In this document: positions 1 through 11,012 of the stretch, one piece after another
Layout of the letters: every line of letters starts with the position of its first letter
Position numbering within the stretch: position 1 is the first letter of the stretch
Source of the DNA: Antilocapra americana
Lineage: Eukaryota > Chordata > Mammalia > Artiodactyla > Antilocapridae
Assembly (NCBI GenBank): GCA_007570785.1
Contig: ML661885.1
Coordinates: 12,822,490 to 12,886,489 of the forward strand
Direction: 5' to 3'
Length of the DNA: 64,000 nucleotides
Translations under genes and position numbers: made by a program
The notes under the pieces: generated by a model
Told to the model about the DNA's origin: nothing
Databases searched by the model: none
What the model saw: the letters and a program-made list of their open reading frames with translations, nothing else

Positions 1-573
1 AACAACAAGGGTGACCCTGAATAAAAATCTCCACTCCTTGGAAACCCATGCCTTAAAACACCCCCAATCTACGTTCCGGCCTGAGACTAACCAATAGGCC
101 ACCTAATCCTTCACCTTCACTGAAAATGTTGGTGTTCGACTAGCTCTTCCTCTCTAGCCCACCCCTGGCCCCCACCCTGAGTAACCTCATAGACCCTCCT
201 ATCTCAACTCTAGCAGCGGCCACTGCCTCCTGTGACCCCACCCCAAACCTTGTTCTCACCCAGAACTGGTACACATGCAAAGCCACTTCTGGTCCACAGC
301 TTTCGGGCATGCAGACTTGCTTTCTGTCTTCCTCCTCCATGGCAATCTTCATGGGTCTTGCCTTCTGTCTTCTTCCTCCACAGCAGTCCTCATGAACTGA
401 GGCCCTCACCTCTCTGCTCATCGCATTTCTCTCTGCACCTCCCTAGATTCCCTACCATCAGGCTCCTATTCACGTCTCTTTTCACAGAGTTACTTTTGCA
501 AAACGTAACCTCAAGTTTCCCCTCCTCACCCTTACCCCTGTAAGTGGGAATATCATACAGCTAAAGGTAGCGA
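1..573. other. unique DNA, pyrimidine-rich, no gene seen
   Basis: No recognisable repeat or gene. From about 145 to 545 the + strand is strongly C/T-rich. Open frames on both strands here (up to about 100 codons) have low-complexity Ser/Pro/Leu or Arg-rich composition that follows from this bias and show no domain. Confidence 0.5.
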
Positions 574-787
574 GGGATTCCTTGGTGGCTCAGATAATAA
601 ACAGTCTGCCCACAATACGGGAAACCTGGGTTTGATCCCTGGGTTGGGTTGCAAAGATCCCCTGGAGAAGAGAATGGCAACTCACACCAGTATTCTTGGC
701 TGGAGAATTCACTAGAGGAGTCTAGTGAGCTAACACCCATGGAGTCACAAGAGAGTCAGACATGACTGAGTGGCTCACACACACACA
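574..787 (+). mobile_element. Bov-tA SINE
   Basis: Ruminant tRNA-headed SINE in sense orientation. It begins with the 'ggattccttggtggctcag' head, contains a B-box-like 'gggtttgatccc', then the 'ggagaagagaatggcaac' body and a 3' end 'gagtcagacatgactgag' shared with BovB, and runs into a short CA tract. Such SINEs are transcribed by Pol III from the head and mobilised by BovB through the common tail. Confidence 0.93.
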
Positions 788-967
788 AGGTTGGAGGGGC
801 CCCCTCAGACCACTCAAGGTCTCTTAACTTGCCTTACATCCAGAGTCCTGCCCATCGATCCTTTCCTTTGTTCTTCAGTCAGCTCTTTCTCTTAACCCTA
901 ATAGGTAAACAGCGTTCCAACAGCTATTTCCAGCTTTGACCACTTTGGCTAATGGCTGCTTCATCTG

Positions 968-1003
<36 letters not shown>

Positions 1004-1005
1004 AT
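968..1005. repeat. (ATT)n microsatellite
   Basis: About 12 copies of a TTA/ATT trinucleotide ending in ataata. In frame it would encode a run of tyrosines, so the 123-codon + frame that starts here is not a gene. It lies just upstream of a Bov-tA. Confidence 0.97.
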
Positions 1006-1031
1006 ATCCACCTGAATATCAACTTCCTTTT

Positions 1032-1244
1032 GTTGCTATTTCAGTCGCTAGGTTGTGTCCAACTCTTCACAACCCCATGGACTTTAGTCTGCCAGGCTCC
1101 TCTGTCCATGGGATTTTCCAGGCAAGAATACTGGCATGGGCAGCCATTTCCTCCTCCAAAGGATCTTCCTGACTCAGGAATCGAACCCGTGTCTTGCACA
1201 TTGCAGGTGGATTCTTTACCCTTGAGCTACCAGGGAATTCTTCC
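1032..1244 (-). mobile_element. Bov-tA SINE with 9-bp target-site duplication
   Basis: Antisense copy: the 3' tail ('cagtcgctaggttgtgtcc') comes first and the tRNA head ('gagctaccagggaattc') last, with reversed B box 'ggaatcgaaccc'. The direct repeat cttcctttt occurs at 1023-1031 and 1245-1253, consistent with target-primed insertion. Confidence 0.92.
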
Positions 1245-1253
1245 CTTCCTTTT

Positions 1254-2241
1254 ACTCACACAGAAACCCACTGCTCTCTTCAATGTCACTCCTGTCATTC
1301 CTGGCTTCTTGGAGGCTGTGTGACCCTTCTCCCCTTGTAAACAACCCCATTTCCTATTTCCCTCCCTATTTTCTTTGAATCTTTGCTACTAAAGTTCTCT
1401 TCAGCCAAAGTCTACCCTTTTATTTTTTTGCCTATATTCACCTCTAACCCCACTCAAGTCCGTTCCCCTCCTTGAGCCTAAATCCTTCTCCAGCAACCAT
1501 ACAATCTCACATCTTTCCTTCACATATGTACCTGTCCCAAGACTACAGGCCAGTGCTCCTTTACCCCAAAGAATTTAGAATTCAGATAGATAGATACATT
1601 TTAATTTTAGAAAGAGAAAACATGGCATACGGCATATTTCATAACATCCCCACAGGGCCCTGTGTGCACTTTCTGTAATCAAATTCAATATTATTTCTGC
1701 AGTGAAATGTATGAATATTCACACTGAGTGGGACAAATGAAGATTATAAGTCATTCCATATCCATTCAGGTCAGGTTTTACCACCAAAGGAGTTATAAAA
1801 ACCTTTCCTGTTTCAGACTTTGTTTAATTTTGAGATTCAAGTAAGGGAATACAAGCCTGAGGTTTATTCCTATTCACTTCCACTTACTTTATGATCCAAA
1901 ACAATTACACACCTCCGCCCCACCTCCAGTGAAAATGCCTCCCTTGTTCCTCATAATATTTGAAGGTTAAGTCTAGAGAAAGGGTGGCACCTGTGTTGTG
2001 TGACTTGGCCTTTCTGCTATGTTTGTTATTGTGATCATGTCCACTCAGTGATCCCTTCACAAATCTCTTTCTCCCGAGCCTTCCGTGACATCGTCCTTGA
2101 TGCAGGTCCACCCCTTAAACTGCATAATTCTTATTCCACCTCTTGTATGGGATCTTCCGCTTTGGAGTTATCCAGTTATCCAGGTCTCCCTCTCCTCAGT
2201 TAGCTATTTTTTACAAATTATTTTTAACAGTGAGGAATAAT
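1254..2241. other. unique DNA, no gene seen
   Basis: About 1 kb with no repeat I recognise. The first part is pyrimidine-rich and the rest mixed. Short open frames on both strands show no domain or start context worth calling. Confidence 0.5.
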
Positions 2242-3831
2242 CAGAAACAGTGTGGGCCTAATAGAAGCAGAAGATATTAAGAAGAGGTGGCAAGAATACA
2301 CAGAAGAACTATATAAAAAAAGATCTTAATGACCCAGATAACCACAAAGGCTTGATCATTCACCTAGAGCCAGACATCCTAGAGTGCGAAGTCAAGTGGC
2401 CCTTAAAGAGAGTGGAGGTAATGGAATTCCAGATGAGCTATTTCAAATCCTAAAAGATGAAGCTGTGAAAGTGCTGCACTCAGTATGCCAGCAAATCTGG
2501 AAACCTCAGCACCGGCCCCAGGATTGGAAAAGGTAAGTTTTCGTTCCAATCCCAAAGAAAGGCAATGCCAAAGAATGTTCAAACTACCACACAATTGCAC
2601 TCCTCTCACACTCTAGCAAAGTAATGTTCAAAATTCTCCAAGCTAGGCTTCAACAGCATGTGAACTGAGAATTTCTAGATGTTTAAGCTAGACTGAGAAA
2701 AGACAGAGAGATCAAACTGCAAACATCCACTGGAGCACTGATAAAGCAAGGGAATTCCAGAAAAACATCTCCTTCTGCTTCATTCACTACACCAAAGCCT
2801 TTGACTGTGTGAATTACAACAAACTGTGGAAAATTCGAGATAGGAATGCCTGACCACCTTAGCTGCCTCCTGAAAAATCTGTATGCAGGTCAAGAAGCAA
2901 TAGTTAGAACTGGACATGTAACAACGGATCGGTTCAAAATTGGGAAAGGACTATGTAAAGGCTGTATATTGTCACCCAGGTTATTTAACTTATGTGCAGA
3001 GTACATCATGAGAAATGCCTAGCTGGATGAATCACAAGCTGGAATCAAGATTGCCAGGAGAAATATCAATAACCTCGGATACCCAGATGATACCACACTG
3101 TGGCAGACAGCAAAAGGAACTAAAGAACCTCTTGCTGAAAGTGAAAGAGGAGAGTGAAAAAGCTGGCTTAACACTCAATATTCAAAAAACCAGATCACGG
3201 CATCCGGTCCCATCACTTCATGGCAAATAGATGGGGAAACAATGGAAACAGTGACAGACTTTATTTTTTGGGCTGCAAAATCACTGCAGATGGTGACTGC
3301 AGCCATGAAATTAAAAGACACTTGCTCCTTGGAAGAAAAGATATAGTAAACATAGATAGCATATTAAAAAGCAGAGACATTACTTTGCTGACAAAGGTCC
3401 ATTTGGTCAAAGCTATGGTTTTTCCAGTAGTCATGTATGGATGTGAAAGCTGGACTATAAAGAAAGCTGAGCACCAAAAAATTGATGCTTTTGAACTGTG
3501 GTGTTGGAGAAGACTCTTGAGAGTCCTTTGGACTGCAAGGAGATCAAACTAGTCAATCCTAAAGGAAATCAGTCCTGAATATCATTGGAAGGACTGACGC
3601 TGAAGCTCCAATACTTTGGCCATCTGATGCAAAGATGACTGATGTTGAGAAAGATCGAAGGCAGGAGGAGAAGGGGACAACAGAGGATGAGATGGTTGGA
3701 TGGCATCACTAATTTGATGGACATGAGTTTGAGCAAGCTCTGGGAACTGGTGATGATCAGGGAAGCCTGGCATGCTGCAATTCACGGGATCACAGAGTCA
3801 GACATGACTGAGCTACTGAACTGACTGACTG
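2242..3831 (+). mobile_element. BovB LINE, 5'-truncated copy 1
   Basis: The last ~1.6 kb of a BovB (RTE clade) element, aligning by eye from the '...gaagcagaagatattaagaagaggtggcaag' region of the larger copy at 26.7 kb to the 3' terminus 'catgactgagctactgaactg'. It covers the reverse transcriptase and C-terminal region. The frame is broken many times; recognisable pieces lie at 3015-3230, 3220-3552 and 3642-3824. The YADD motif reads YPDD at 3080-3091. Non-functional fossil. Confidence 0.95.
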
Positions 3832-3834
3832 TTA

Positions 3835-4620
3835 ATTCAGAAGCCACAAAATTCACTCTTTTAACACATACATTTCAGTGGTTTTAACCTAATCACAGTA
3901 CAGTGCAACCATCACCCTGTGTAACTCTACAACGTTTTATCAACCCAAGAGGAAACTCCATGATCCTTATGCAGTTATTCCTCATTCCCTCCTCTCTCCC
4001 ACCCTGACAACTAGCAGCAGTCTCTGACTTTATGTCTAATTGGGACATACAATATAAACGGAAACATAAAATACATGGTTTTTTACTTGTCACTTCTTTC
4101 AATTAGCATGGTGTTTTCAAGGTTCAGCAATACTGTAGTATGTATGAGTACTTCCTTTTTATGGCCAAATATCACAATGTATAAAGGTTATACCACATTT
4201 GATTTATCTACTCATCACTTAGGACATTTAGGCTATTACTACTTTTTGGTTTATCAGAATAATGCTGCTGTGGGCATCTGTGTACAAGTGTACAAAGATG
4301 CTTCAGTTCTTCTGGATATACACCTAGGAATGGAATGGGTGAGCATACAGTACTTATACATTTAATTTTTTGATGAACTGCCAGACTGCTTTCCAAAGCA
4401 GCAATGTCTGAGGGTTCCAATTTCTCCCTGACCTTCAGCAACACTTATTTTCACTTTAAAAAAAAAAAAAATTATAGTCATCTTACTGGGTATGAAATGG
4501 TATCTCACTGTTGGTTTGACCTGTATTTCCCTAGTAACTATGTTGAACATCTTTTCAAGTGGTTTTTAGCCACTGCATTACCTTCTCTGGAGAATGTCTA
4601 CTCAAATCTTTGTCTATAGT
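3835..4620 (-). mobile_element. old mammalian L1 3' region (L1M type)
   Basis: Antisense L1 3' sequence. Landmarks are 'ttcagtggttttaacctaatc', 'gtgcaaccatcaccctgtg', 'ggttcagcaatactgtag' and the 'tcttactgggtatgaaatgg' block near 4490. Highly diverged. Open frames in it are remnants or chance. Confidence 0.8.
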
Positions 4621-4796
4621 AAATTAGACTCTGCAGTGACTCTCAGCACTACTCTAGAGTTACAAATGGCTTTGAGAATCTGACCAAAACCAAAAAGTAA
4701 AACTACATAGAAAAATGAGACATACCATTTTCCTAAGAAGTCACTAACCCAGTATAAAATCATTTATGAACCTTCCAGATTACTTATCCTCACTGT

Positions 4797-4857
4797 GTAT
4801 CAGAGGTTCTCAAACTTCATGTATATTTGAAGATCACCCGGGGAGCTTTTAAAAAAT
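4797..4857 (+). mobile_element. MER5A-like hAT-Charlie fragment
   Basis: The string 'cagaggttctcaaacttcatg' followed by 'gaagatcacccggggagctt' matches the start of the MER5A non-autonomous DNA transposon as I remember it. Only this end is present. Confidence 0.55.
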
Positions 4858-4859
4858 AT

Positions 4860-4937
4860 CACATCACCACACAATCCAGCAACTTCACATCTAGGCATGT
4901 AATAAGAAAAAACCGAAAGCAGGGACTTCAACAGGTA
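4860..4937 (+). mobile_element. old L1 fragment, 5' part (split by BovB)
   Basis: 'caatccagcaacttcacat...gaaagcagggacttcaacaggtat' corresponds to the L1 block also seen in this window at about 24045-24110. It continues after the BovB insertion at 6167. Confidence 0.75.
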
Positions 4938-6166
4938 TCAGTTCAGTCGCTTAGTAGTGTCCGAGTCTGTGACTCCACGGACTACAGCACACCAGGCTTC
5001 CTTGTCCATCACTAACTCCCGGAGTTTACTCAAACTCATATCCATTGAGTCAGTGATGCCATCCAACCATCTCATCCTCTGCTGTCCCCTTCTCCTCCTG
5101 CCTTCGATCTTTCCCAGCATCAGGGTCTTTTTAAATGATCACATGGCCAAAGTACTGGAGTTTCAGCTTCAGCATCAGTCCTTCCAATGAATATTCAGGA
5201 CTGATTTTCTTTAGGATGGACTGGATGGACCTCCTTGCAATCCAAGGGACTCTCAAGAGTCTTCTCCAACACCACAGTTCAAAAGCATCAATTCTTTGGT
5301 GCTCAGCTTTCTTTACAGTCCAACTCTCACATCCATACATGACCACTGGAAAAACCACAGCTTTGACTAGATGGATCTTTGTTGGCAAAGTAATGTCTCT
5401 GCTTTTAATATGCTCTCTAGGTTGGTCATAACTTTTCTTCCAAGGAGCAAGCATCTTTTAATTTCATGGCTGCAATCACCATCTGCAGTGATTTTGGAGC
5501 CCAAGAAATTAAAGTCAGCCACTGTTTCCCCATCTATTTGCCATGAAGTGATGGGACCAGATGCCATGATCTTAGTTTTCTGAATGTTGAGTTTTAAGCC
5601 AATTTTTTCACTCTCCTCTTTCACTTTCATCAACAGGCTCTTTGGTTCTTCTTTGCCTTCTGCCATTAGGGTGGTGTCATATGCATATCTGAGGTTATTG
5701 ACATTTCTTCCAGCAATCTTGATTCCAGCTTGTGCTTCATCCAGCCCAGCAGTTCTCATGATGTATTCTGCATATAAGTTAAATAAGCAGGATGACAATA
5801 TACAACCTTGACATACTCCTTTCCTTATTTGGAACCAGTCTGTTGTTCTATGTCTAGTTTTAACTTTGCTTCCTGGCCTGCATACAGATTTCTCAACAGA
5901 CAGGTCAGGTTGTCCTGTATTCCCATCTCTTTAAGAATTTTCCACAGTTTGTTGTGATCCACACAGTCAAAGGCTTTGGCATAGTCAACAAAGCAGAAGG
6001 AGATGCTTTTCTGGAACTCTCTTGCTTTTTCGATGATCCAGTGGATGTTGGCAATTTGATCTCTGTTTCCTCTGCCTTTTCTAGATCCAATTGGAACATC
6101 TGGAAGTTTATGGTTCACGTACTGTTGAAGCCTGGCTTGGAGAATTTTGAGCATTTCTGTACTAGC
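4938..6166 (-). mobile_element. BovB LINE, 5'-truncated copy 2, inside an old L1
   Basis: Reverse-oriented BovB: the 3' end 'cagttcagtcgcttagtag' comes first, followed by C-terminal and reverse transcriptase sequence in reverse. Coding remnants are at 4938-5120, 5131-5454, 5367-5798 and 5825-6100 in different frames. On the minus strand the catalytic motif reads YAYD (5676-5687), so one catalytic Asp is lost. It ends abruptly at 'gagcatttctgtactagc', where old L1 sequence resumes. Confidence 0.95.
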
Positions 6167-6620
6167 CTTACTCACAACAGCCAAAGGGTGGAGACCTTCA
6201 TCCACACATGAATGAACCAAATGTGTGAATACATAAAACAGAGTACTATTCAACCTTAAAAAGAGAGGAACTACTGATACATGATACAACAATGGGTGAA
6301 CCGTGAAAACACGATGCTGAGTGAAAGAAGTCAGACACAAAAGACCACGTATTATGATTCTCCTCATTTGAGGCACCCAAAATAGCCAACTTTGTAGAAA
6401 CAGAAAGTAGCACTGTGGTTACCTGGACCTTGTGGGAGGAAGGGTTAGTACTAATTGTTAAACAGTATTAAAGTTTCTGTTTAGGGTGATGAAAAAGTTG
6501 TGCAGACACACAGCAGTGACAGGCGCACAGGAGTGTGCAGGGGTGGTCAGTGCCACTTAACTGTATCCAAAATGGCAAACTTTAGTTATGTCTATTTTCC
6601 TGTAACGAAAAAAAGAAAAC
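6167..6620 (+). mobile_element. old L1 fragment, 3' part (split by BovB)
   Basis: L1 resumes with 'cttactcacaacagccaaag' and runs through 'gaatacataaaacagagtac', 'gtagaaacagaaagtagcac' and 'tatgtctattttcctgtaac'. It is colinear with the L1 at 24130-24600 in this window. Together with 4860-4937 it forms the interrupted host element. Confidence 0.8.
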
Positions 6621-6860
6621 CATATTTGCATACACACAAACACACACACATGCAAGACCAGGACACCATCACTATTTTGTTTAAAAGCTCTCCAATCAAT
6701 GTAAATGTTCAAACAGAGTTAAAAACTGCTGCTTCATACTTTCCTTGATGGTATCTCCTATTCCCAAGGATTCCCAAATCTTTCTTTCCAGCCTTAACCT
6801 CTCAAAGCTTCTACCTCATATCTAGCTCAGATGACCCTCTCCCTAAGATTAAATTCCCTT
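6621..6860. other. short unique stretch with CA tract
   Basis: Contains an imperfect CA/ACA tract at about 6630-6652. No gene or other repeat recognised. Confidence 0.5.
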
Positions 6861-6942
6861 CTATCTTCTAATGCTGTTTAGTTGCTAAGTCATGTCCAAC
6901 TCTTCTGCAATGGACTGTAGTTCACCAGTCCTATCTTCTAAT
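6861..6942 (-). mobile_element. 58-bp Bov-A/BovB tail insertion with perfect 12-bp duplication
   Basis: The insert 6873-6930 is only the antisense 3' tail shared by BovB and Bov-tA ('gttgctaagtcatgtccaac', then 'tggactgtagttcacc'). It is flanked by identical ctatcttctaat at 6861-6872 and 6931-6942. This is an extremely 5'-truncated retrotransposition event. Confidence 0.85.
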
Positions 6943-6979
6943 AGCCTATATATAAAACTCTACCGTTAACCACATATAT

Positions 6980-7100
6980 CTTATTTATGTCTTTTGCCTT
7001 AGCAAATTTTAAGCTTCTGAGGGGTAGAAACTAAGTAGGTTTCATCTTTTTATAACAGACCCATATGCCTGACACCCAAATTAATGTTCACAAAATAAAC
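6980..7100 (+). mobile_element. L2 LINE 3' fragment
   Basis: 'gcaaattttaagcttctgag' followed by 'gggtagaaactaagtaggt' and a terminal 'gttcacaaaataaac' resemble the L2 3' end. Old and diverged. Confidence 0.5.
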
Positions 7101-7139
7101 TGCTTTATAAACTGTTGCAGAGTTTGAAGCCATTTCATC

Positions 7140-7330
7140 AAAATAGCGAACATCATTTACCATGCTATGTTCATATTATTTTATTTGATCTTCATAAAAG
7201 CCCCATGAAGTCATTATTATTATGATGTCCTGAAGTACAGAAAAATCAAATGTGTCCAAAGTCAAACACCGCCAACAGGTGGTAGAAGAAACTCCAGAGC
7301 CTGCCCTCTGCCTCTACCACCCTGTCTCCT
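7140..7330 (-). mobile_element. MIR SINE fragment
   Basis: Antisense MIR pattern: a 'tattttatttgatcttcataaaag' type core, 'ccccatgaagtcattattatta', then 'gtacagaaaaatcaaatgtg' and 'tccaaagtcaaac'. Diverged ancient mammalian SINE. Confidence 0.6.
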
Positions 7331-8024
7331 CCTGCCCCCTAGCAGAGACACAGGTCTTTTTTTTATCTGCGTATGTGTCACCTTCTCAAGTAGATATTTC
7401 CTTCCAGGATTTTTCTATTAATTTTTTAAGCTATAATCTTAACAGACAGTTTTGCAGCTTTTCGAAATTAAAAAAACTTTAGCATTTTACTACACAGTCT
7501 TCATAACCAGCATGGCGACTACCCACAAAGACAAAGGTAAACACTTACAATGAGACTGAAACAAACAAAAATCAACTGTGTGAGGTTATTAATAGGGCAA
7601 ACTACGATGATGGTAACTTAGGTGATAACAGTCAGGGGATTTCAGCTGACTACCAGTTTAATATGAATCAACCAAATGACTGGAAGGTAAAAATAAAAAA
7701 TTTACATTTAGATTGCAAGAACAAAAGCAAAATCAGAAACTGTCAATTTGGACAGAAACCTGCAATGCTGTGTCGCTCCACAACATGGAGATAATAGATG
7801 CTGGGGAATTTAGTCAATGAACAGACACTAACCAAGAACTTATTTAAATAAGCAGGGATATGCATAGGGGTGTGTGTGTCTGTTTATTTGTGTGTGTACA
7901 CATGGATAAACTCCTCGGGGAGATGAAACATACAAAGGTTAAGAAAACACAGTAAGTGTACTGAAGGGCTATTTCACAGAGAAGAGTGATCTTAGATTCA
8001 GTAATTAAGTGGGAGATACTACAC
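7331..8024. other. unique AT-rich DNA
   Basis: No gene or interspersed repeat recognised. A short TG-rich stretch lies at 7871-7898. Confidence 0.5.
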
Positions 8025-8165
8025 TATTTTATGTAATTCTGATACTGTTCCCTGCTTTACAGAGGAACAAAGCAGATTCAAAGGTGTTAACTGACTTGTC
8101 CAAAGTCTAAGAGTTTGTAAGTTATGCCACTAGGCATCAAACCAAGTTCTGACTAATAAATCCTA
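8025..8165 (-). mobile_element. MIR SINE fragment
   Basis: Antisense MIR: 'ctttacagaggaacaaagc', 'ttaactgacttgtccaaagtc' and 'gttatgccactaggcatc' follow the MIR order (fraction of bases paid to cell, core, then head). Confidence 0.65.
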
Positions 8166-9894
8166 TTCGATGATGGCACAAGAAAACGGTCTTGTTAAAA
8201 CATTAGAAAAATATGACCTTTGAAGTTTCTTGGAGCGTAATGTCCATCGCTGGGGACCTTGGGCTATAACATCAGGGAGGGGCAGACAGTGACACCAGCA
8301 CCGCCAGCTGAGTTAGACCCCCCACACGTACTTAACTCCTGACCTTCCAGTGTGAACAGAGGACCCAAAGCCATGACCTTGCAGTGCTATGATACGAACA
8401 CAGCAATTGTTCATTCTCTCCTCGAAGCATTGCCAAGGGAGCACGTGCTTTCCCTTCCCTGAATTTCCTTTTGAGTTTTCAAGTCACTATTTGTTTATCT
8501 GTGAGTCATTTCTAGTCCATAGCCTGGTCCCACAACCTCCAGGTTCCGACTGTAACCAACAGGGAATACAGTGCATCATTATCTGAAGCACCAAATTATA
8601 TTGAACTCAGGTGGCTTAGATGTTGAGGACAGTATCAGGTACCCAGAAGCTCAATTGTGCCCCCACTCATCTCCATACCAGTGAAACATCTGTTCTTGGT
8701 GTCTGGCAATAATTGGGTTGACTTCTCTTCCTTTGGAACATTTGGCTCATAGTAAGCCTTAAATAAGAAACAACTTCCCACTTATATCTGTTACCTGTCT
8801 TTCCCCCTTCTTAATCCTAGGTGCCCTGGTAACATGTATAAGCAAGTACATTAGAAAATTATGCTCCAGAATCTAATTTCAACTGTCGTGAGGTTACCTG
8901 GCAGTTGAAATAATCTGGAGGTGACAGGAGATCAGACCAGGGAGGCCAGAAGTGGCCTCAGGAACGAGCCATTATAGAAATTCTACATCAGTCCCAACAG
9001 AGGTAGCTATATATAACTCAACAGTGGTTATCTCTGCTCAACATGAATCTTGGCTTATTATCTAAATGAGAGCCTAAACTCACAAACCACTGAGTAGAAA
9101 AGTCAGGGGATTTAAAGTGGCCTTTTAATTTTAATGTGAAGAACATAAAAACACATGAAGTCCCACAGATCTTCTCGGTCAAGTTACACGGTAGCAGTGT
9201 ACTCTGTTCTGAACCCAGTAATCAAGGCCAACAGCCCTTTCTAAGGATCCTCCATGGGCAGCACTAGGAAGCTGTCATCTGCTGCTCACATCGATGACAC
9301 CATAGCCATGCCAGGAGACATGGCTCCCCTGGCACTTACCTAGGCACTTGGTCTACAATCAGGCTGTCCCCCCACGGGCTACCAGAGCAACTCACGAGAA
9401 AAGTCCTGTGCTGACATGGATAGTGGTGATGGTCTGAGGCCAACAGAGTCTCAGAGTCTGTGGAATGTGTAAGAGAGGGCTGTTCTGTGGGCAGAGGGAG
9501 AAGTTGAAAAGACACAGAGGAAGAAACCGGAGGATGAAAATGGGACAAGGAGCAGTGGATGAGCCAGTGAGGAAGCAGAGGAAAGATGGGCATTGACTGT
9601 GATGAGGCTGATGAGCTGGTGAAACAGATGTAGCTGATGCAGACAGGGCACACCTTGGGCACCACAGTCAACAAACACACAATGGTTCTCCACCTTCTCT
9701 CCCAGGAAATCAAAGCACGTGTGCTGCTAGGCCAGATTTCAATCGTTAGGCTATCAAGCAGACACGGAAGTTTTCAATGGGGACAAATTTGTGGCCTGAA
9801 AGCTGTAACTCTACCCCTTCTCAACCAAGGCAGACACCCTATGGACAATGCCAGGACTACACCCCCTCACTGGGTTCCAAAGTCAGAGAAAACC
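8166..9894. other. unique DNA, no supported gene
   Basis: About 1.7 kb without a recognised repeat. A 125-codon minus-strand frame (9336-9713) is present. It is Ser/Pro/Leu-rich and matches nothing I know; a strong splice-site pair inside it is discussed under findings. Confidence 0.45.
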
Positions 9895-10060
9895 TGGCTT
9901 GGCTCTTGCTTTCAACATTTTCTGGCTCTGCAACCTTGGGAAAGGTGCCTATAACCTTTCTGAGCTTCAGTTTCAATGTCTGTAAAATTCCAAAATAATC
10001 CTCACTTCATCAGTTTGTATGAAAATTAAATGACATCAAGGATAAAAGTATGCAGTCTGA
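9895..10060 (+). mobile_element. MIR SINE
   Basis: Sense MIR with the diagnostic order 'tgcaaccttgggaaaggtg', 'cctttctgagcttcagttt', 'caatgtctgtaaaattcc' and 'gaaaattaaatgacatcaag'. Ancient and immobile. Confidence 0.8.
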
Positions 10061-10092
10061 TATACAAGCTCCATTAAGGCATGAGTGGCCAA

Positions 10093-10347
10093 CAGTTCAA
10101 GGTTAATGACAAAAAAAAAATTGAAAGTGTTTGTCTCTCAATCTTGTCCAACTCTCTGCGACCCCATGGACTGTAGCCCGTCAGGCTCCTCTGTCCATGG
10201 GATTCTCCAGACAACAATACTGGAGTGGGCAGCCATTTCCTTCTCCAGGGGATCTTCCTGACCCAGGGATTGAACTTGGGTTTCCTGCATTGCAGGCAGA
10301 TTCTTTACCATCTGAGTCACCAGGGAAGCCCAGTTCAAGGTTAATGA
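10093..10347 (-). mobile_element. Bov-tA SINE with 17-bp target-site duplication
   Basis: Antisense Bov-tA at 10110-10330. The direct repeat cagttcaaggttaatga flanks it exactly at 10093-10109 and 10331-10347. The shared tail and the reversed tRNA head ('ccatctgagtcaccagggaag') are both present, so the copy is full length. Its perfect duplication suggests a fairly young insertion. ORFs of 74-86 codons here are SINE-derived. Confidence 0.96.
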
Positions 10348-10574
10348 ATCAATAATACATATATTAAGTAAAGTGTCTTTAAAAAGAAATCGACTCAAAA
10401 TAAGACTATATATTGATTAAAGAGCTAAATGTTGTGACAAGAGGCCTGCAGGAACCTAATTCTGTATTTCTCCTAGCAGCAATGGCTTGGTATTTAATTC
10501 AGTGTCTGTCCTGACTTCATAGAACATTAATACCTGCAAAAAACAAGGATCAAAGATATTAAAGTATTAAAGAT

Positions 10575-10690
10575 AGCACACGGGAGCAGGGGAGATTTTG
10601 GGGGCAGGCAGCTAGAACGGTAGGGCCCGGTCATGAAAGGGCCTTTTATGTCCTAACAAGGGATGTGGACTTCATATCACTTCTAATCTG
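10575..10690 (-). mobile_element. L2-like fragment
   Basis: 'gggcccggtcatgaaagggc' and 'gtcctaacaagggatgtggac' resemble an antisense L2-type 3' region. Weak. Confidence 0.4.
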
Positions 10691-10884
10691 CTTATTGATT
10701 AGCAAACTACAGGCTTGGGAAAGGTCCCAGCTCCCTGCTTCTTGGTGTACCTCTAAGGTCTGGCACAGGTGCCTCGGCTACGAGGAAGACTGCTACCCAA
10801 CGCCTTGCACGCCGCCGTCCTCTTGGTTCAGAGCAGTGCTGACCACAGAAAACACTGGGAGCTGCTGACCACCTAGCAGCCACC

Positions 10885-11012
10885 GTGAAGGTCAAAGGAA
10901 CAGGTGAAATCACATTTATTAACGTATTTTAACACATTATATTCCATACGTAATCAATATCCTAAACATGTGTTCTATAAATTATTAAGGAGCTATTTTA
11001 GGTTTTCTTTTT
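10885..11012 (+). mobile_element. hAT-Charlie-type DNA element, left part
   Basis: 'aggaacaggtgaaatcac', 'tatattccatacgtaatcaa' and 'taaattattaaggagctat' follow the order of an internally deleted Charlie-family transposon (MER33/MER58 kind). The right part resumes after a SINE at 11161. Confidence 0.6.

Noticed and set aside
952..1323. 123-codon frame with a poly-tyrosine run
   Set aside because: It is a translated (ATT)n microsatellite followed by an antisense Bov-tA.
5825..6376. 183-codon minus-strand frame
   Set aside because: Its C-terminal part is BovB reverse transcriptase and its N-terminal part reads antisense through an old L1. It is a chance fusion at an insertion junction.
10131..10398. 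Overlapping 74- and 86-codon frames on both strands
   Set aside because: Both are readings of the Bov-tA SINE; similar peptides recur at every Bov-tA copy.
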